Below, in pieces: positions 18,211-33,300 of a DNA stretch of 64,000 nt (positions within the stretch are counted from its first letter, which is position 1; the number at the start of each line of letters is the position of its first letter). Made by a program: the position numbers and the translations under genes. The notes below the pieces were generated by a model that saw only the letters and a list, made by a program, of their open reading frames with translations, was not told the DNA's origin and made no database searches. The stretch is taken from positions 24,486 to 88,485 of the forward strand of contig JAFTSA010000009.1 of the NCBI GenBank assembly GCA_017461985.1, given 5' to 3'. Source of the stretch: Clostridia bacterium. Its GTDB lineage: Bacteria > Bacillota > Clostridia > Christensenellales > CAG-917.

Positions 18211-18398
18211 AAAGCCGTGAGATTGATTTTGCGCCCTTTTGCGCCGTCAATTGAAGAGGAAAGTTGATTCCCCTCTAAAAAGCGGTTTTAGGGCGTTTTA
18301 CGAGGTCAAAACCGCAAACATAAACGAAGTTTATGACGATAACCCCATATAGTCAAGTGGAGATGCCGAAGCATCTCCACTTTTTGATTTGTTTAGGT
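18211..18398. other. intergenic region between the AEC gene and the giant gene
   Basis: No gene is evident. It contains an inverted repeat GCGGTTTT/AAAACCGC at about 18281-18316 and the strong UUCG hairpin at 18355-18382. Confidence 0.7.
18355..18385. terminator. UUCG-loop hairpin after the giant gene
   Basis: A perfect 12-bp stem AAGTGGAGATGC/GCATCTCCACTT. On the minus strand the loop is C(UUCG)G, an extra-stable tetraloop. It lies just beyond the stop codon of the 26.9-kb gene and is its likely 3' end. The T-run (TTTTTGATTT) follows only on the plus strand, so on sequence grounds it is a better terminator in that direction. Confidence 0.65.
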
Positions 18399-21300
18399 TT
18401 ACACCGTGAAGGTTTGCACTGAGCCTGCGGTGCCTGCGGGCACTTCTTGTCCTCTTGCGATGACAACGATTGAGCCTGAAGTGACGTTTGCAGGTGCGGT
18501 TGTGGTGTCAAGGAGTGCTGAGGTGACGTCAACAACTGCTCCTACGTAAGGCACCAGATAGTACACTGTCTTTCTGCCACCAACGGATGCAAGGGTGTAG
18601 GTGCTTCTGTTGGATGCGATTGTCACTGAGTATCTTGCAACTTCCGTTGTGCCGTCTGCGGCATAAGTGATTGCAATGCCTGACCATGCCACGCCAAGGC
18701 CGTTGTCCAGTCTTGTTCTCAAAGTGTTGCCACTATAGAGTGTTGTGCTGTCCTTGGTCTTTGCGTTGATCTTGACGGGGATTTGGATTCTTTCACCGGT
18801 GCCAAGTTGCATATTTGCATACAGTTCGGACACGGTTTCATTGCCTGCAAGGAGTGCTGCGGTGAGCTTGAAGTTTGCGGGCATTGTGACTGACACGTGG
18901 GCGAAGACCTTTGAGAACTTGTCGCCGTTTGCGTGCTTATCCCAACCAGTTCCGCCGTTTGCAGATGCAACGAATCCGGTGAGGTTTCCTTCTGCATCAA
19001 CAACAGGGTTTTCAACTGAGAAGGTTGCCTTGATGCCTTCGGGCACTGTGTAAGATGCTGCCACGCCTGCGTCGATATAGTAGTTGCCTGCCACACCGCC
19101 GGTGACGGTTGAGGTGTAAGGTGCAACGTCGTAGCGTGAGTTCTTGACCACAGGTGATGCCACTCTTTCTTCATCCATACGGTAGAGGGTTGTAATCTTT
19201 GTTGCAAGCACTCTTTGGACGAGGAAGGGGATTTGGAATTTTTGTGTACTGCCGTCAGGACCTGTCAGCAATGCGGTGAGATAGGTGATACCGCCGTTGT
19301 AGGTGGGACGGAAGTCGCCAGTTGACCAGCCGAGGGTGTAATCTTCGTCATCGGTGCGGAAGGTGATGACTTCGTTGCCGAGTGCGCCGTTGACGTTGAC
19401 GGTGAGGTAATCAGGAAGCACCAGTGATGATGAGAAGTACTCATAGGGGTTGATGTAGGTTTGTGCTCCGCCGTCGTGTCTCAAGTAACCAACGTTTGAA
19501 ATAAGTTCGGGGTTGCTTGATTCAACAACGCTGACTGCACTTCTGTTGACGATGACAAGTGTTGCACGAACTTCTTGCTCGTCAACGCCGTATTCACTGC
19601 CGTCAACCACTGCGGTGATGTTGTACGTTCCGCCTGCGTAGCCCAGGGTTGCGATGCCGAACTTCCAGCTGATGGGCAGATTGACTTCGGTGCCGTTTGC
19701 AAAGGTGAAGTTTGCGTATGCGGGGAAGTACTTGTAATGTCCGCTTTCAAGTTGTTCGAACACGTCTGTGACCACGAAAGGATCGAAGGTGAACACCAAG
19801 GTGTTGCCACCCACTGCCATATAGTCGCTGACTTGTTCAGGATCAACGAAGTCGCCTACGCCTGCATCAACCACGTGGTTTGCACTCATTGCCACTGCGG
19901 TGCCGTCGAGGACGACCACGGGCACTCTCACTGTGGTGGTTGCATTGTTGACTGCGCTACCGTTGGTGAGAGTTGCATAGACGTATTCTTCTCCGCCCTT
20001 CACTGCGATTTCGGTGTCATAAGGATCCCATTCTGCATCCAGTTCTTGACTGACTGTGTAGACGAAGATGTAAGTTGTGTCGGCTGCGCCTTGTGCGGGG
20101 ATGACGTTGTAGACCTTTGCGGCTGCGTCATACTCGAAGTAGGTCATTGTGCCTGTTCTGTTGCCTTCATTGTCGGTGACAACGTTGCCGTCAGCCACAG
20201 TGCCTTCACCGAGGACTTTGTAGAGATATGCGCCTGTGCCTTCGTACTTGCTCATTCTGTAGCCGTCTTCAGCCATCTTGTTCCATTCTGCCACGGTGAT
20301 GAACTTGCCATCGGGATAGAAGGTGGTTGTGGGTGCATAGTTGTCCACGTTGTAGATGCTGTTGCCGCCGTCTGCTTTTGCATAGACTTCAAATGAGTCG
20401 TAGCGGAGGTCGTTGGACATTGTTTCTGATGCGATATTGCTGTTGAATCTTGTCACTTCGATCTTCTTGAAGGTGAAGGTGACGCCGAAGGAGAAGAGTT
20501 CAAATGCCATTTCGCTGTTGGGATACACGTGTGCCACTGCGTCAAACTCAACGGTGTCGGTGACGTCCATGCCGTCATTGATGTTTTCCACGCCTTCAAA
20601 GACCACGTAGTAGCGTTTGACTTCGCCAGTCTTTGCAAAGGTGACATCCATTTCGGTGGGCATTGCGCTCATACCAAATGAGAATGCGTTGTAGTAGATG
20701 ACTTCTTCGGGGATGTTGTCTTCTGCGTCATAGACTACGTCGACGATTTCACCCTTTGTTGAGTCAAGTGAGGTGTATCTGATTGTGTAGGTGTTGCGTG
20801 CATCGCTGCGACCGACCTTTGCGTAATCGGGAGCAACAAATTCTGCCTTTTCAACTTCTCTTGAGATGACCACGAGAGGAATGTTGACTTGTTGTGTTGC
20901 GCCTGTCTTATAGCGAATGTCGTCATAGGTTGCACCAAGTGCGTCTGCTTCATGAGCTGTGCCGTAGCGTGTCACTGTGATGCCGTCCACTTGATAGGTG
21001 TACCTGACGTATTCGCCGTCCTCTGCCACTGCGTATGCCTTGAAGGTGACCATATAGTCGCTGTCTTCATAGCCTTCTGCAGAGATGAGGCTGTCGCTAG
21101 GCCATTCGGGAACGAATGTTGCCACTGAGCCGTCTGTGAGGATTGCTTCAATTTCAAGAGGCAATCCAAGTCCGCCTTCGCGGAAGGAATCATACAGATA
21201 AGGATCAACGGTGATTGAGCGGTATGCGGGATCAACTGTCTTCAGGATTGTTCTGTCCTTCACAAGGCACTCGACGTCCATTGATTGTGAGCCACCGGGA

Positions 21301-24300
21301 TAGGTGAAGGTGACTGCCAAGGTCAAGGTCTTGCCGAAGTACTTGGTTGTGTTGGTGAAGAAGTCTTCGGGGAGTTCATAGTTTGCAACCACTTCTGCTG
21401 TTTGCATTCTAGGTGTGCCGTCTTCTTCAGTGCCGTTGGTTGCAACGACTGTGTGGGTTGCACCTTGCTTGAAGAGGGTGGTGTCCATGCCGAGAGGATC
21501 GATGATGAACTCGCCCACGCCAGCGCCGTCTGCTGAAACGATTTCGGTTGCTTCAACTGTCAGTGCCACTCTTGTGGTAAGGTTGATGCCGTTTGCTTCG
21601 ATGCGGACGTTGACTGTGCCGTCTCCGTTGAGTGCTGAGGTGATCTCGCCCTTGTTGTTGTAGGACACGTACCATCTCAAGGTTGCTTCGTATGATTCTG
21701 CAGTGTTGTCACTGTCAGGATAGACTGTTGCGGTGGTGGGAAGTCCGCTGTAGAACTTGTCTGCTGTCAATGCATATTCAAGTGCGCCTGCTTCGCCGAG
21801 GACGTCAACGCTGTAGCCGTAGACCACGGTGAAGGTGTATTCTGCGCTCATAAGGTTTGCACCGATATAGGCAGTTCTTGTGAAGGTGCCTGCTGCAACT
21901 TCTTGTGAGGTGGGTGCCCCTGCGCTCCAAACAACGGGAACGTTTGTCTTGGTTGCGGTTTCATCTGTGAACACCACTGTTGCGGTGGTGGGAAGTTCAA
22001 ATGAACCGAATGCGTTGTAGACTGTTGACAAATCGTTGGGTGCGCTGTGTTCCACGTCCACGTTGGCTGCATTGTCAAGGATTGATTCACCGTTGTCGCC
22101 GACGAGGTAGATCTTGACGTCAAATGCACCGTTTGCGGGATATGCCACGTTGCCTTCGTTGTAGAACTTGACTTGGCGGATGACGTATGCTCCGTTTTCG
22201 TCTGTTCTGAACACCTTCTTGCCTTCTGCATTTGTGATGAAGTCCTCTGCGATGACACCGGGTGCGCTGTCGTCAACCCATTCTGCATTGACGTCTGCGA
22301 TTGCACCACTGACGTGTTCACCCTTAACTGTCACCACTGTGGGCAGTGACCATGCATCGAAGACGTTGTATTCAAATGCGGTTGTTTCGCCGACAAAGTC
22401 AACGTCTGCTGAGAGTGCTCCGCCCACAAACTTGACTGCGCTGTCAGTTGAGAGAGTCAAGTTGGTGATTGCAAGTGAAGGTGTGTTGAGTTTGATTCTA
22501 AATTCTTGTGCGCCCACTGTCACCTCGGCGTATCTGTCGCCACCAACTGCATTGACGTTGAATCCGTTGAGGTTCCATGCTCTGACAAATGCGATTTCGG
22601 TGTATTCGATTCCGTCTGTGGTGTAGGTGATTGCCACTGCCGTACCATTTCTATAGTCGCCCCAGTCGCCAACTCTGAAGTAGTTGTCGGGGTTCAAAGT
22701 ATAGTCATAGCTTGACAGGTTGTAGGTTGTGCCGTCAAGGACGTATTCTGCATAACCTGTTGCGGTGTAGTTGCTGAGGTCTTTCAGCATTGCATCGGTG
22801 ATGACGGTGTTATCATCAATTGCACCGCTTGTGTACACGTCTGTGTCATCGGTGTTTGCAAGGAACTTGACGCTGGTGATTGCCTTCTTGGGCACTGTGA
22901 GGCGGATCTTGATGATTTGTGCTTGTCCGTCCAGTGAACCAAATGCCTTTCCGTCTGCACCAACAAGGACGTTGCCGTCTGCGTCACAGGGATTTGCTTC
23001 CACTGTTGCATACACTGTGCCACCCTTGAAGATGTTGTCGATTTCCTTGGTGTAGGTTGCGTTTGAATAGTACTTGACGGTTGACCAATCAGGCTTCATG
23101 GTGTGGCTTGAAACGCCCTTTTCCTTGAAGTTGATTGTGAGGATGTTGTAGCTGTTTGACAGGTTGAACCATTCAGGATCAAGAGTGTGTTCACGTTCAA
23201 CGTTGAGGCGGTAGACGTTTGCGGTCATTGCTGACACGTTGATGGGCACGTAAACTGTTTGCTTGCCACTCTTTTCTGTGCCGATTTCAAGTTTTGCGTA
23301 GAGGTTCTTGCCATCATATCCCATGTATGAGAATTCTGATTGCTTGACACCGCCTTCAACAAACTTGTAGTCGTTTGCTTCCCAGACGTAAGGTGCTGTG
23401 ATGACCAGTGAGTTGCTGTCGAGGACGACTGCCTTGTCGTCACCTTCAAACATTGCCTTGACGTTGGTGGCAAATGATGCGCTGTCGATGACGTCGCTTG
23501 AATAGACGTCGAAGGTGAGGGCTTCGGTTTCAAGTGAGCTGAACACTCTGCCTGCAACCTTGACGGGCACTGAGATGACTTGTGCCACACTGCCGTCTGT
23601 TGCTGTTTCACCTGCGCCGGTGAATCCGTAGATGGGTGCGCCGGTTGCATCGTATCCTGCGATATAGCGGAAGACGTTTGCGCCAACCTTTGCGGTGACC
23701 ACTACGTCAATGCCCTTGTAGTAGTCGTATCCAACCACTGTGTCGCCGTTCTTGACTGCGATTTCTGCAAGACGTTCTTCAAGTGCGGTGAGATCCCATT
23801 CAACTGAGAGGTCTGTGTATTGACCGCTGGTGTACTTGCCGTTGACGTAGGTGAATGTCTTGATGTATTCAGCAAGTGAGTTGTTGTATGCGCTGTTTGC
23901 AAGGACTGTGTTCAGGTTGCCGAATGCGTCGAATGCGTCGAAGGATGCAATCTTGTCGCTGTCAGTTGCGGTTGCCAGAGTCTTTGTTGCAAAGGATGAG
24001 ATCTTTGCAGGGTTGACTTCGTAGCCCTTCATGCTGACGGTGATGCTGTCTTCGTTTTCGTTGGTGAAGCCCCATTGATAGGTGAATCCAACTTCTACTG
24101 CGCCACCTGCCCAGTTGTAGGTGTAGTTGTCCCAATCAATCCAGCCCACGGGGAAGTTTCTGCCAACTGTTCCTGTGGGAAGTTTGCTGTAGTCCAGCAC
24201 TGCGTATTCTGCTGTGCCAACCATTTCGGTGAGGACCTTGTAGTAGGTGTTGCCCTTCACTGCAGATGCTGCTGCCACGGGGATATAGTCTGTGCCAATC

Positions 24301-27300
24301 TTGGTGTAGAGACCAAACTTCAGTGTGCCTGCGTTGAAGGTGTCAACGTCAGCATCGTTTGCTACAACGTATTGTGCTGCTGCCTTGTAGGCGTATTCAA
24401 GTTTGTAGGTGTTGCCGTCGCCATTGGTAATTTGTGCGCCGGTTGCATCGGTGCCAAGGGTTGCCTTGCCCTTTGCAAATGCCATCAACTTGTTGCCACT
24501 TGCGTCTTCAAGGACCGTACCGAAGGTGTATGTCTTCATGTTTTGGAACTTGATTCTCACAAGATCAGGCATTGAGACTTTATCTTCAGGGTTTACTGCC
24601 CTTTGATTTATTGAAATCTTTTCTTGCTTGAAGTAACTACCGGTGTACTTATAGTAACTAGTCTCTTCATCAAGAACCGTTCCTTTAAAGAGAGTGTATT
24701 TTCCATCAGCATACGTATAGACTTCATCTCCAGCGGACCACTCATCCCTCTCTTCATCGGTCAAACGAGCATAATAGTATTGTTCATATGCAAAGACGTC
24801 GGTCAGTGCAAATGCGGTGGTTGTGTAGACGGGGATTGCATACATGACCTTGTTGAGCACGTAGCCATAGACGTAGCCTGCGAGATATTCGCCGTTGCTG
24901 TCAAGGCTTGCTGCTGAAAGGTCAACGGTTGATGCATCCCAGATGATCATTGTGCCGCCGTTGTAGTCCTTGTTGCCGGGTTCTTCGCTACCAACTGAAT
25001 TAGAGCCGTCGAGCCAGGTTACCTTTGCTCTTTGAGGGAAGAATGCAGGATCTTCAAGATAGGTTTCGTTGAGGATGATGGGCTTGCCGTCTGCAGTTGC
25101 TTCTCTTGTTGCAATGTCAGTGACGATGATGCTTTCAGGAGGTTCAGTTTGACCGAGGAGGTCAACGTATTCAACCTTTTCTGCTTCGAGGAAGCCAAGC
25201 ATAGGTGAGTTGTTTGCGCCGTCGCCGTCATTGTCGTAAGGTCCGATACGGAGTGAGAGATAATCCCAACCATCGTTTGCGCCGCCGTGCACTGCGCTTT
25301 TAACAACTTCTTCACCGTCTTCAACTCCAATAACGAGGAGTTCGTCAAATCCATCCAAGACTACACGCTCTGAGAGAGGAGCATACTTGTATTCACCACT
25401 GTCATTTGCGACATATTGTCCTCCAACAAGGCTATAGCGTTGTCCTGAATATTGCTCGCCCGTTCCAATTGCAACATAGCCATATTCCAAAGTGCCTTGA
25501 TAGGTCTTGCCAAGGTTGTTTGTGTCTTCTGCAATTGCGGTGTTGCGATAGGTGCTGATTTGTCTGCCGGCTTCGGTCTTGGTGCAGTTGACGTAGAGTT
25601 CAATTGCTTGGATACCGCTGTACATCTTGTAGGTGCTGTCTGCACTGAAGCCGTAGTCTGTCTTGTTAGGATTGATGTCAAGATAGATGTTTGCAGTAGG
25701 ATCAGGTGCGCCTGAGTGTGCGAAAGGCAGAGGCAGGATGCCTGCGATGAGCTTGGAGAGGTTTGCAACCGTACCACCGAAGAAGAGATTGACAAGTCCG
25801 CCCAGTTCGATGCCTGCAAGGCCTGTAACGACGTCGTTGATGAGCCAGCTATAGACGGTTGAAGGAATACTTCTCACAACAGGTTCAAGGAGGGTGATCT
25901 TTTGTTCAAGAGTCTTGCCGTCCAGTTGTTGGAAGAGTCTCTTGAGGTATCCTTCGTTGACGTCTCTTTCACCGAGGGTGTAGCTGCCCCATCTGACAGG
26001 ATCAGCTTCAATGCCGTTTCCTCTTTCAGCGACCTTGTTGATGTCAACAAAGTAGCAAGTGTCGGATGATGCTGCATCGTCAATACCAGTCTCACTGAGG
26101 CCTGCCATTCCTGTTCTAAACAATCCAAGGATGGTTGTGTAGAGGAAGATGAGCAGTTCGTTGTAGGCATCTCTGCCAAGGGTGACCTTGATTGAGATGT
26201 ATCTTGTGTCGTCTGCGGCTGAAGGATCAAGTGCGCCCATGTTTGCAAAGTAAGGCACATAGCCGTTGGAGTTGAACAGGTTGAGTTCAAGTTTCTTGAT
26301 GAGTCCGTCCAGCTTGAGAGGATATGAGTATGTCCATGTGTCATCAGTTGAGCCGGTGTCGCCACTGCCGGAATCTCCACTGCCGCCGCCCGTTGAAGAT
26401 GATTCATTTGCGGGATAGGTGTAGGTTGCGTTGTCGCCGTCACCGTTCTTTGTGAGAGCGATGAAGTGTGAGCCGTCTGCGTTGGAGAGTGCGATACCGC
26501 CGATGGTGTTGTTGACGAGGCCGTTCAAGGTGTCGTTGGAGACGTCAAGGTCGATGATGAACAAACTGTTGTTGTAGAAGTCAAGGCCAAGTTTGACTGC
26601 GCCACTACCCGAACTTCTGTTGGGATGGAACACTTGCAAGCTGAAGTGGATTCTGCTGTTGGGTGTGCCTGCGCGGTTATAGATGCCTCTTGTGCCTGTG
26701 AGTAATGCTCTTGTTGGCACGTTTTCAGTTTGAACTGCGCCGTTGGTTGCCGCTGCCAAGTTGCCCATTGATGCTGCCCAAACACGTCTGTCGATGGTGA
26801 TTGACAGTGCGGGATTCAATGAATCAATGATGTTTTGGATGAGGGCCATTGTGCCGGCAGTGCCTGACATTGTAAGACCTGCGTGACCTGTCTTGAATTG
26901 TCCGTAGAGTGCTTCGACGTCAAGGAGAGGCTCGTTGACTGAAACTTTCAGATTTGCAACTTCAAGAGCAAGTGCTGTGCCGTAGCTGTCAAGTGCTGCT
27001 TCCACTGCCAACTTCTTGAGACCTTCTCTAAGGTCGAAGTTGAGGCCGATGTTGATCTTTTCGAGAGGGAATCCGTCCAGGACGTCACCGAGGTTGAGTC
27101 CAAGGAGTCCCATAAGTGCGTTGATGAGTGCGCTGTCTGCGCTGATACCAATTCTGCCCTCTTCAAGTTCCACGTCAAGGGTGATGCCACTGCCTGCTGC
27201 AGATGAAGTTGCTTCACCTGAGGCTGCTGCTTCGCTGCCATTTCCTTGAGGTTCTTGAGGATATGCAGGTTTTGCGCCGAGAAGGCCTGCAAGGCCGTGG

Positions 27301-30300
27301 AAGTTGATCTTGCCAAGACCAAGACCGCTTGCGTCAACGTAGAGTGAGTCTGCAAAGATTGATTCTGCGGGATCTGCCACTGCAAGCTCGTAAATATTGC
27401 CCTTGTTGACAAGTCTTGCTGAGCCGAGCCAGTAGACTGCCAAGAAGCTGGTGTCGAGGATTTCGCCGATTCTAATGTCGAGAGCAAGGTCGCTGTAGAG
27501 GATACCGCTGAGGCCGTATTTGATGATTGCGGGCAAGTTGATGTCTGCCTTCACTGAGATGTCAAGGGTGATTGCCTTTTGAGGCAATGTGAGGATGACG
27601 TCTGCCATGACAAACTTGTAGTTGCCGTTGTCATCCTTGACGTAGGTGTTGTTTGTGAAGGAGTAGCGTTGTCCGTCGTAGTCTTCGTTTGCGCCGATTT
27701 CCTTAAATTCGCCAAGCAAGCTTGTTCCGCCGAGGAGGCCTACAAGTAGGTTTTCAACCCAGCCCACGAAGGTTGAGCCGTATTCCTCGTTGAGGTTGCC
27801 TGCTGCGTCGTACTTGGTGATGCCTGCTGATGAGATGGTCAGTGAGATGTCAAGTGCTGCGCCGATTGTACCAATGCCGATTTCACCGGTTGCAATGTTG
27901 TATGCTTCGCCGTAGGTGATGATGTAGTTGCCGTTTCTGTCCAAGACGTATTGTTCTTCAACGTACTTGTAGTCGCCGTCTTCGTCTGTGACGTAGTCTT
28001 CACCCACCTTGCTATAGCGTTGTCCGTCATAGCCTGCTTCTGCAAGGGCGTAGCCTTCTTCAATCTTTGTGTATCTTGTGCCTTCGTATCTGTATGTGCC
28101 GAGAGCGCTTTCGGTATACGTACCGTTGCCGTTTGACACGTACTTAGTTCCTTCATAGGCTGCTGCCTCTTCTGCGGACATATTCACGTACTTGTTGCCC
28201 ATTTCAACGTGTTTTGCATTGCCTGCATTGAACACTTCGTAGAGGTTTGCTGCGCCAAAGCCTGCTTGCTTGTGGAGGTCGAGGCCGATTTCTGTGATAT
28301 CAATTGAGCCGTAGAAACCTTCGGTCATCTTGACGTTGATGCTCATCCAGTAAGGTCTTTCGTCCACGCCGTTGACAGGTGCGTAGCCGTATGCGTCAAG
28401 CATGACTTCACCAAGGTTGGGGATCAGGTTGCCAAGTTCTTTGCCTTGTGCTTCGTAGACTTTGTTGATGATTGCATTGATGGTGGCCACTGACAGAGTC
28501 AATGAGAAGTATTGAGGACGGATCATTGCTTGGATGAATGCCCAGTCGTGAATTGTAAGGCCACCTGCGTTTCCTGAGGTTGCTGCAACTGCTTCGCCGT
28601 CTTCTTCACCGCCGCCGAAGATGCTGCCAAGTACGTCTTCGAGGATCTTGCTGAGGCCAAGACCGCTGAGGTAGAGTTTTGCGGTTTCGCCAAGGAGGTG
28701 TGATGCGTCAATGTAGACGTTGTCGTGTGCAAGGTATGCGCCGAGGATAGGATCATCTTCAATGAGGACGCCGTTGTCGTCGTATTGGAAAATTTCAAGG
28801 GCGATTTCGGTTGCTGCAAAGTCGTTGAGGTTGAGATATGCGCTCAGCTTAATTTGTCCAGAAGGATATTCGCTGTTGCCCATATTGTTCATTATGTTAA
28901 GACGGAGTGTTGATCCTGTCATGTCGCTGTCAGGATTGACAAGACCAAGGATAAGACCAAGCAGTTCACTCATATCAACGATGTTGTTGTCGTTGGTGGT
29001 GTCTGCACTGCCGTAGTAGTTGATGTCCATTGCCAAGGACAAGTTCAAACTTGTCTTGGTGATGTCTGCGTAGTCAACGACGTTCTTTCCGTCTTTGTCG
29101 ATTTGTGAGCCGTCTGCTTGTGCGTTGGACAGATGTTCTCCATTTGCGAAGATGCCAAGGCCGTAGATGCTGATGCCAAAGCTGAAGTCACCAATGAGGA
29201 GATAATCACCTGCAGTGGTCACGTCGTAGGTTTCTCTTGAAGATGCAACGCCCTTGCCTGACAACTTCTTGTAGCCGTCAACGGGGAGATAACGTCCGCC
29301 GTCTGTGCCGATTGCAGCATATCTTGTCAGTTTTCCATCTGTAAGGTCTTCTGCGTTAAGTTTGACAAATCCGCCTTCGCCTGCACCGTTCAAAGTGAAG
29401 GTGTTTGCGTTCTTCTTGAGAGTGCCGTCTGCATCAATGACGTATTGTCCGTTGACAAGTGAATATCTTGTGCCAGTGTAGCCAACTTCTGCTTCGCTGT
29501 ATGCACTGAACACCTTTGTGAAGGTGACGCCGTCTGCGTTCAGTTCATATCTGTCGCCTGTCCAGACGGGGTTTGCGTAGTCAACAAGTGCGTACTTGTC
29601 GCTGGACACCATGACGTATGTGCCTGCTGCATCAACAACGTACTTGTCGTCAACGAGGCTGAACTTGACGCCGTCATAGTTTGCATATTCGGTTGCTTCT
29701 GCATAGCTTTCATAGCCGACCACAAAGCCAAGGTTGACACCGATTGAAGGTGCACCGCCGCCGATGTTGATGACGACGCCACTGGTGTCTGCTCCCTCTG
29801 TGACGTTGAGCATAGGCAGATAGTCTGCGCCTTCAAAGTCAGGAGCAAGCATCTTGACAAGGTCAACAAGGAGTTTGTCGTTGAGACCAACTGCAATGAT
29901 GTCGTGTCCAAAGAGGACTTGACCAAGGATGATGTTGATGATGTCAAAGATGTTTTCAGGAAGGAGTCCTGTTGAAACGTTGTTGGTTTCAACTGAAAGT
30001 TCTGTGCCGAGGGTTTCTGCACTTGCTTCTGCTTCACCACCGCCAAGGAGTCCGCCGAGATCAAGACCTTCAAACTTAACCTTTGTGAAGAAGTCGCCCA
30101 TGCCGACGATCTCGTCCATATCTTCAAGGTTCAAGTAGAGGTTGAGTTTTCCATCGTTGTCGATGTTGACCCACAGCTCGATTGCTGCGTTTTCATTGTG
30201 GTAGTTGGTGTTGTAGCCGATCTTGATGTATGCTTCAAGGCCCTTCAATGCATCCATAATGTTTCCACCGCCTGTGATGAGGCCGAGGAGGTTTTGGATG

Positions 30301-33300
30301 TTGAGTTTTGCCTTGATGTCAAGGGTGAGACCGATGTTTGCTGAGAAGTTTGCGTTGTCCCAGTCTGTTGATGCCAAGATGAATTCGAAGTAATCGTACA
30401 GTTCGGTTGAAACAAACTTGGTCATTTGTTCGGTCCAGTTGATGACGTCGCTGAGTTTAAGGTCGATGGCAAGTGACAGATCAAGTTCGACTGACTTGAG
30501 GTCACCAAGGAGACTTGCGATGTCAAGTTCTCCACCAGCAAGGAGTGCACCAAGGTCAAGGTTCATGATGGTGCTGTAGTTGGTGAAGTCGTTTACTGCC
30601 TTATAGTAGGTTTCGCCATGGACGAGGCCTTTTGCAACGCCGTTTGCGTCGTACTCTACTTCTACGTATCTGCCATTCAACTCATTGTATTCGTAGAGTG
30701 AGCCACTTTCGTTTTTATTCCATGCAGGTGCATAGTATTTTTCAATGTCTGCAAATGCCTTGTAGAAGTCGATGAACTTTCTGTCAAGTGATGTCACCTT
30801 TGTGGACACTGCAACGTGAGTGAATTCTGTGTCTTCGTCAACGCAGACTGCATTGCCATCTTTGATGATATATCTCTTTGCAGGTTCAACAAATTCAGTG
30901 GTTTCACTGTTGAGAACATTGTCAACCGTGTAAGGTGTGCCGGAATTGTTGTTGCTGTTGAGCATATCAATGTAGTTTTGGACGGTGATGACGGTGTTGA
31001 ACACGCTGTCGTCCTTCACTGCCATGAAGACGTCTTCTGCCTTTTCGTATGCCCAAACGCCAGATGCCACTGCATTTTCAAATGCGGTTGCGTTCAAGTA
31101 CACTTCGGTTGCCTTGACGTAGTATTTGCTGTAGGTGTGGAATACACCGTTGCCTGTGTCAACTGCGTCTTCGGGACGGACTGCGCGAAGTGCTCTGTAG
31201 GTTCCTTTTTCATCTCTGCAATATGTTCCCTCTTCTTCATCGTATGAATAGCGATATCCTTCATACAGAAGTTTGCAATTGAACACATCGCCCAAGTCAT
31301 CGTCATCTTCTTTTTTTGCTTCAAACACAAATGCATAACGTGTGCCAGCATACTCTTCTTCAGCAATTACATACTGACCTTCACCGACTTGCTTGTATTC
31401 GCCGTCTGCGTTTTCAACATAATCAATTGAATACAGTTGTCCCTTGTAGTTGAGTCTGTAGTCTCCTTCTGCACTCTTGTGATATGTTTCACCACTCAGT
31501 GAGTAGCGTTGTCCGGTGTAGCTTTCCTTTTCCTTTTCGCTGAGTTTAAGGAAATCTTCGTCGCCAAGAACTGCGAAGTCATGTTCTTGAATTTTGATGT
31601 ATTCAACATCTCCCACTGCGTTGCCAACCTTGACGTATGCATCTTCAAATGCCACGTCGTCGTTGCGGACGAAGTTGCCGTAGTAGAAGATGTGGTTGTC
31701 TGCAAGGTCAGGATTGACGATGACGCTGTTCTTGTATGAAGTGTTGAGGGTGTTGAAGTCCTCAATTGTGCCGAAGTCGATTGCTGAACTGTCTTCTGTG
31801 CCGTTGAAAAGCTCAAGGTCAAGGCCGATGGACAGGACGCCCTTTGTGCCGTCGCTGTTGAAGAGGTCGATGTCAAGACCGATTGCGTAAGGATTGAGGC
31901 CGATGCCAACCTTCACTGCAAAGTTGGGAAGGAGACCTTCGGAGATGTCAACGTTGAGAAGTTGCAAGAGCAATTCCACAAAGCCCTTTGTGACTGCAAG
32001 AGCAAGTTTTCTTGTGAAGAAGTTGAGATAGACCCCTGCCACTGAAGGATCGGAGTATTCATCAACTGCTCCGCCTGCTGCCATTGCTTCACTTGAGCCA
32101 AGGCTGAGACCGCCTGAGAGCAGGTCTGCAAGGAGGGTTTCAACGGGATAATCACTGACGTCAACAGCAAGCTTACCGCCCTTGCCAAGGAGCCATTCAA
32201 GGTCAAGGTAGAGGCCAGCAGCACCGGTGTCGATGTCGTGATCATAGTAGATGCCGATCATGTGGGTGAGAGTGCCGTCAACTTGGTCTGCGCCGTCGTT
32301 TTCTCTACGCCACAAGTCAATGCCCAGGTCAAGGTCAAAGATGTTGATCTTGAGTGCGGGAACAAAGTCGATTCTAAATGAAAGGTTGATCTTGATTTCA
32401 AAGACAAGTTCGCCGGTGAAACCTTCGAGGACTCTGATCATTGAGTTGTCCAGGTCGCCAACAATACCGCCGAGGACGTTGCCAAGTGATTCTTCAACGC
32501 CGGTTGAGTACAACACGTATTCACCGTTGTTGAATTGTTGATATTCACCTTGGATCATTGTGTAGCGGATTGAAGGATCGATGTCACCTTCGGTGAGTTT
32601 GTCTGCCTCTGCCTTGCCTGTGTTGACAAGTGCAAGGTAGTCACTGACCAACATATAGTCGTGGTAGCCACTAATTGAGAAACCGCCACGGATGGTCAAT
32701 GAGATGAAGAACATATCGTCACTGTCAACGTAGTTGATCTCTTCGCTGTTGTCGTAGAGAGCAAGGTGTTGAATCATATCGTCCATTTCATCGGTCTTTT
32801 GTTCCCATTGTTCTGCGGTGTAGTAGGTTGCAAGATATTCAGCAACAGGCATATAACTTCTTGTCCAGCTGTCGTATGCGAAGTAGTTGATTTCGTTTGC
32901 GCCCCAACCGATGAGCTTGTTTGCATCGTACAATTCTTTGACCTTGCCGTCTTCTGCGGTGAGAGAACTGCCAAGGACAAATTCGTTCTTGTTCCAGTTC
33001 CAGACGTATTCACCCTCGTTGCTTTCAACGGTGGAGATTTGCATGATGCGCTCTGCTCTTGAAACGATGTTTTCAACTGTTGTACGTTGATAATAGACTG
33101 TGCCTTCGGGTTCTGTGCCGTCTGCTCTCACGTAGCTGTCACGATACCAGACTTGCTTGTAAAGTGTTGCAGGAAGCACTCTCTCGAAGCGGTCAATGTC
33201 AAGTGATTCAATGTGAATTTTGACGTAGAAGTCACGGACTTCGGAGGTGAAGTCAACCATTTGTCCGTTTTCCCAGTCAACGGTGTCGTACACGTCATAT

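Noticed and set aside
19575..20396. A 273-codon open frame on the plus strand inside the giant gene
   Set aside because: It is antisense to the giant gene, has Cys/Val/His-rich composition typical of shadow frames, and lacks a convincing SD or domain.
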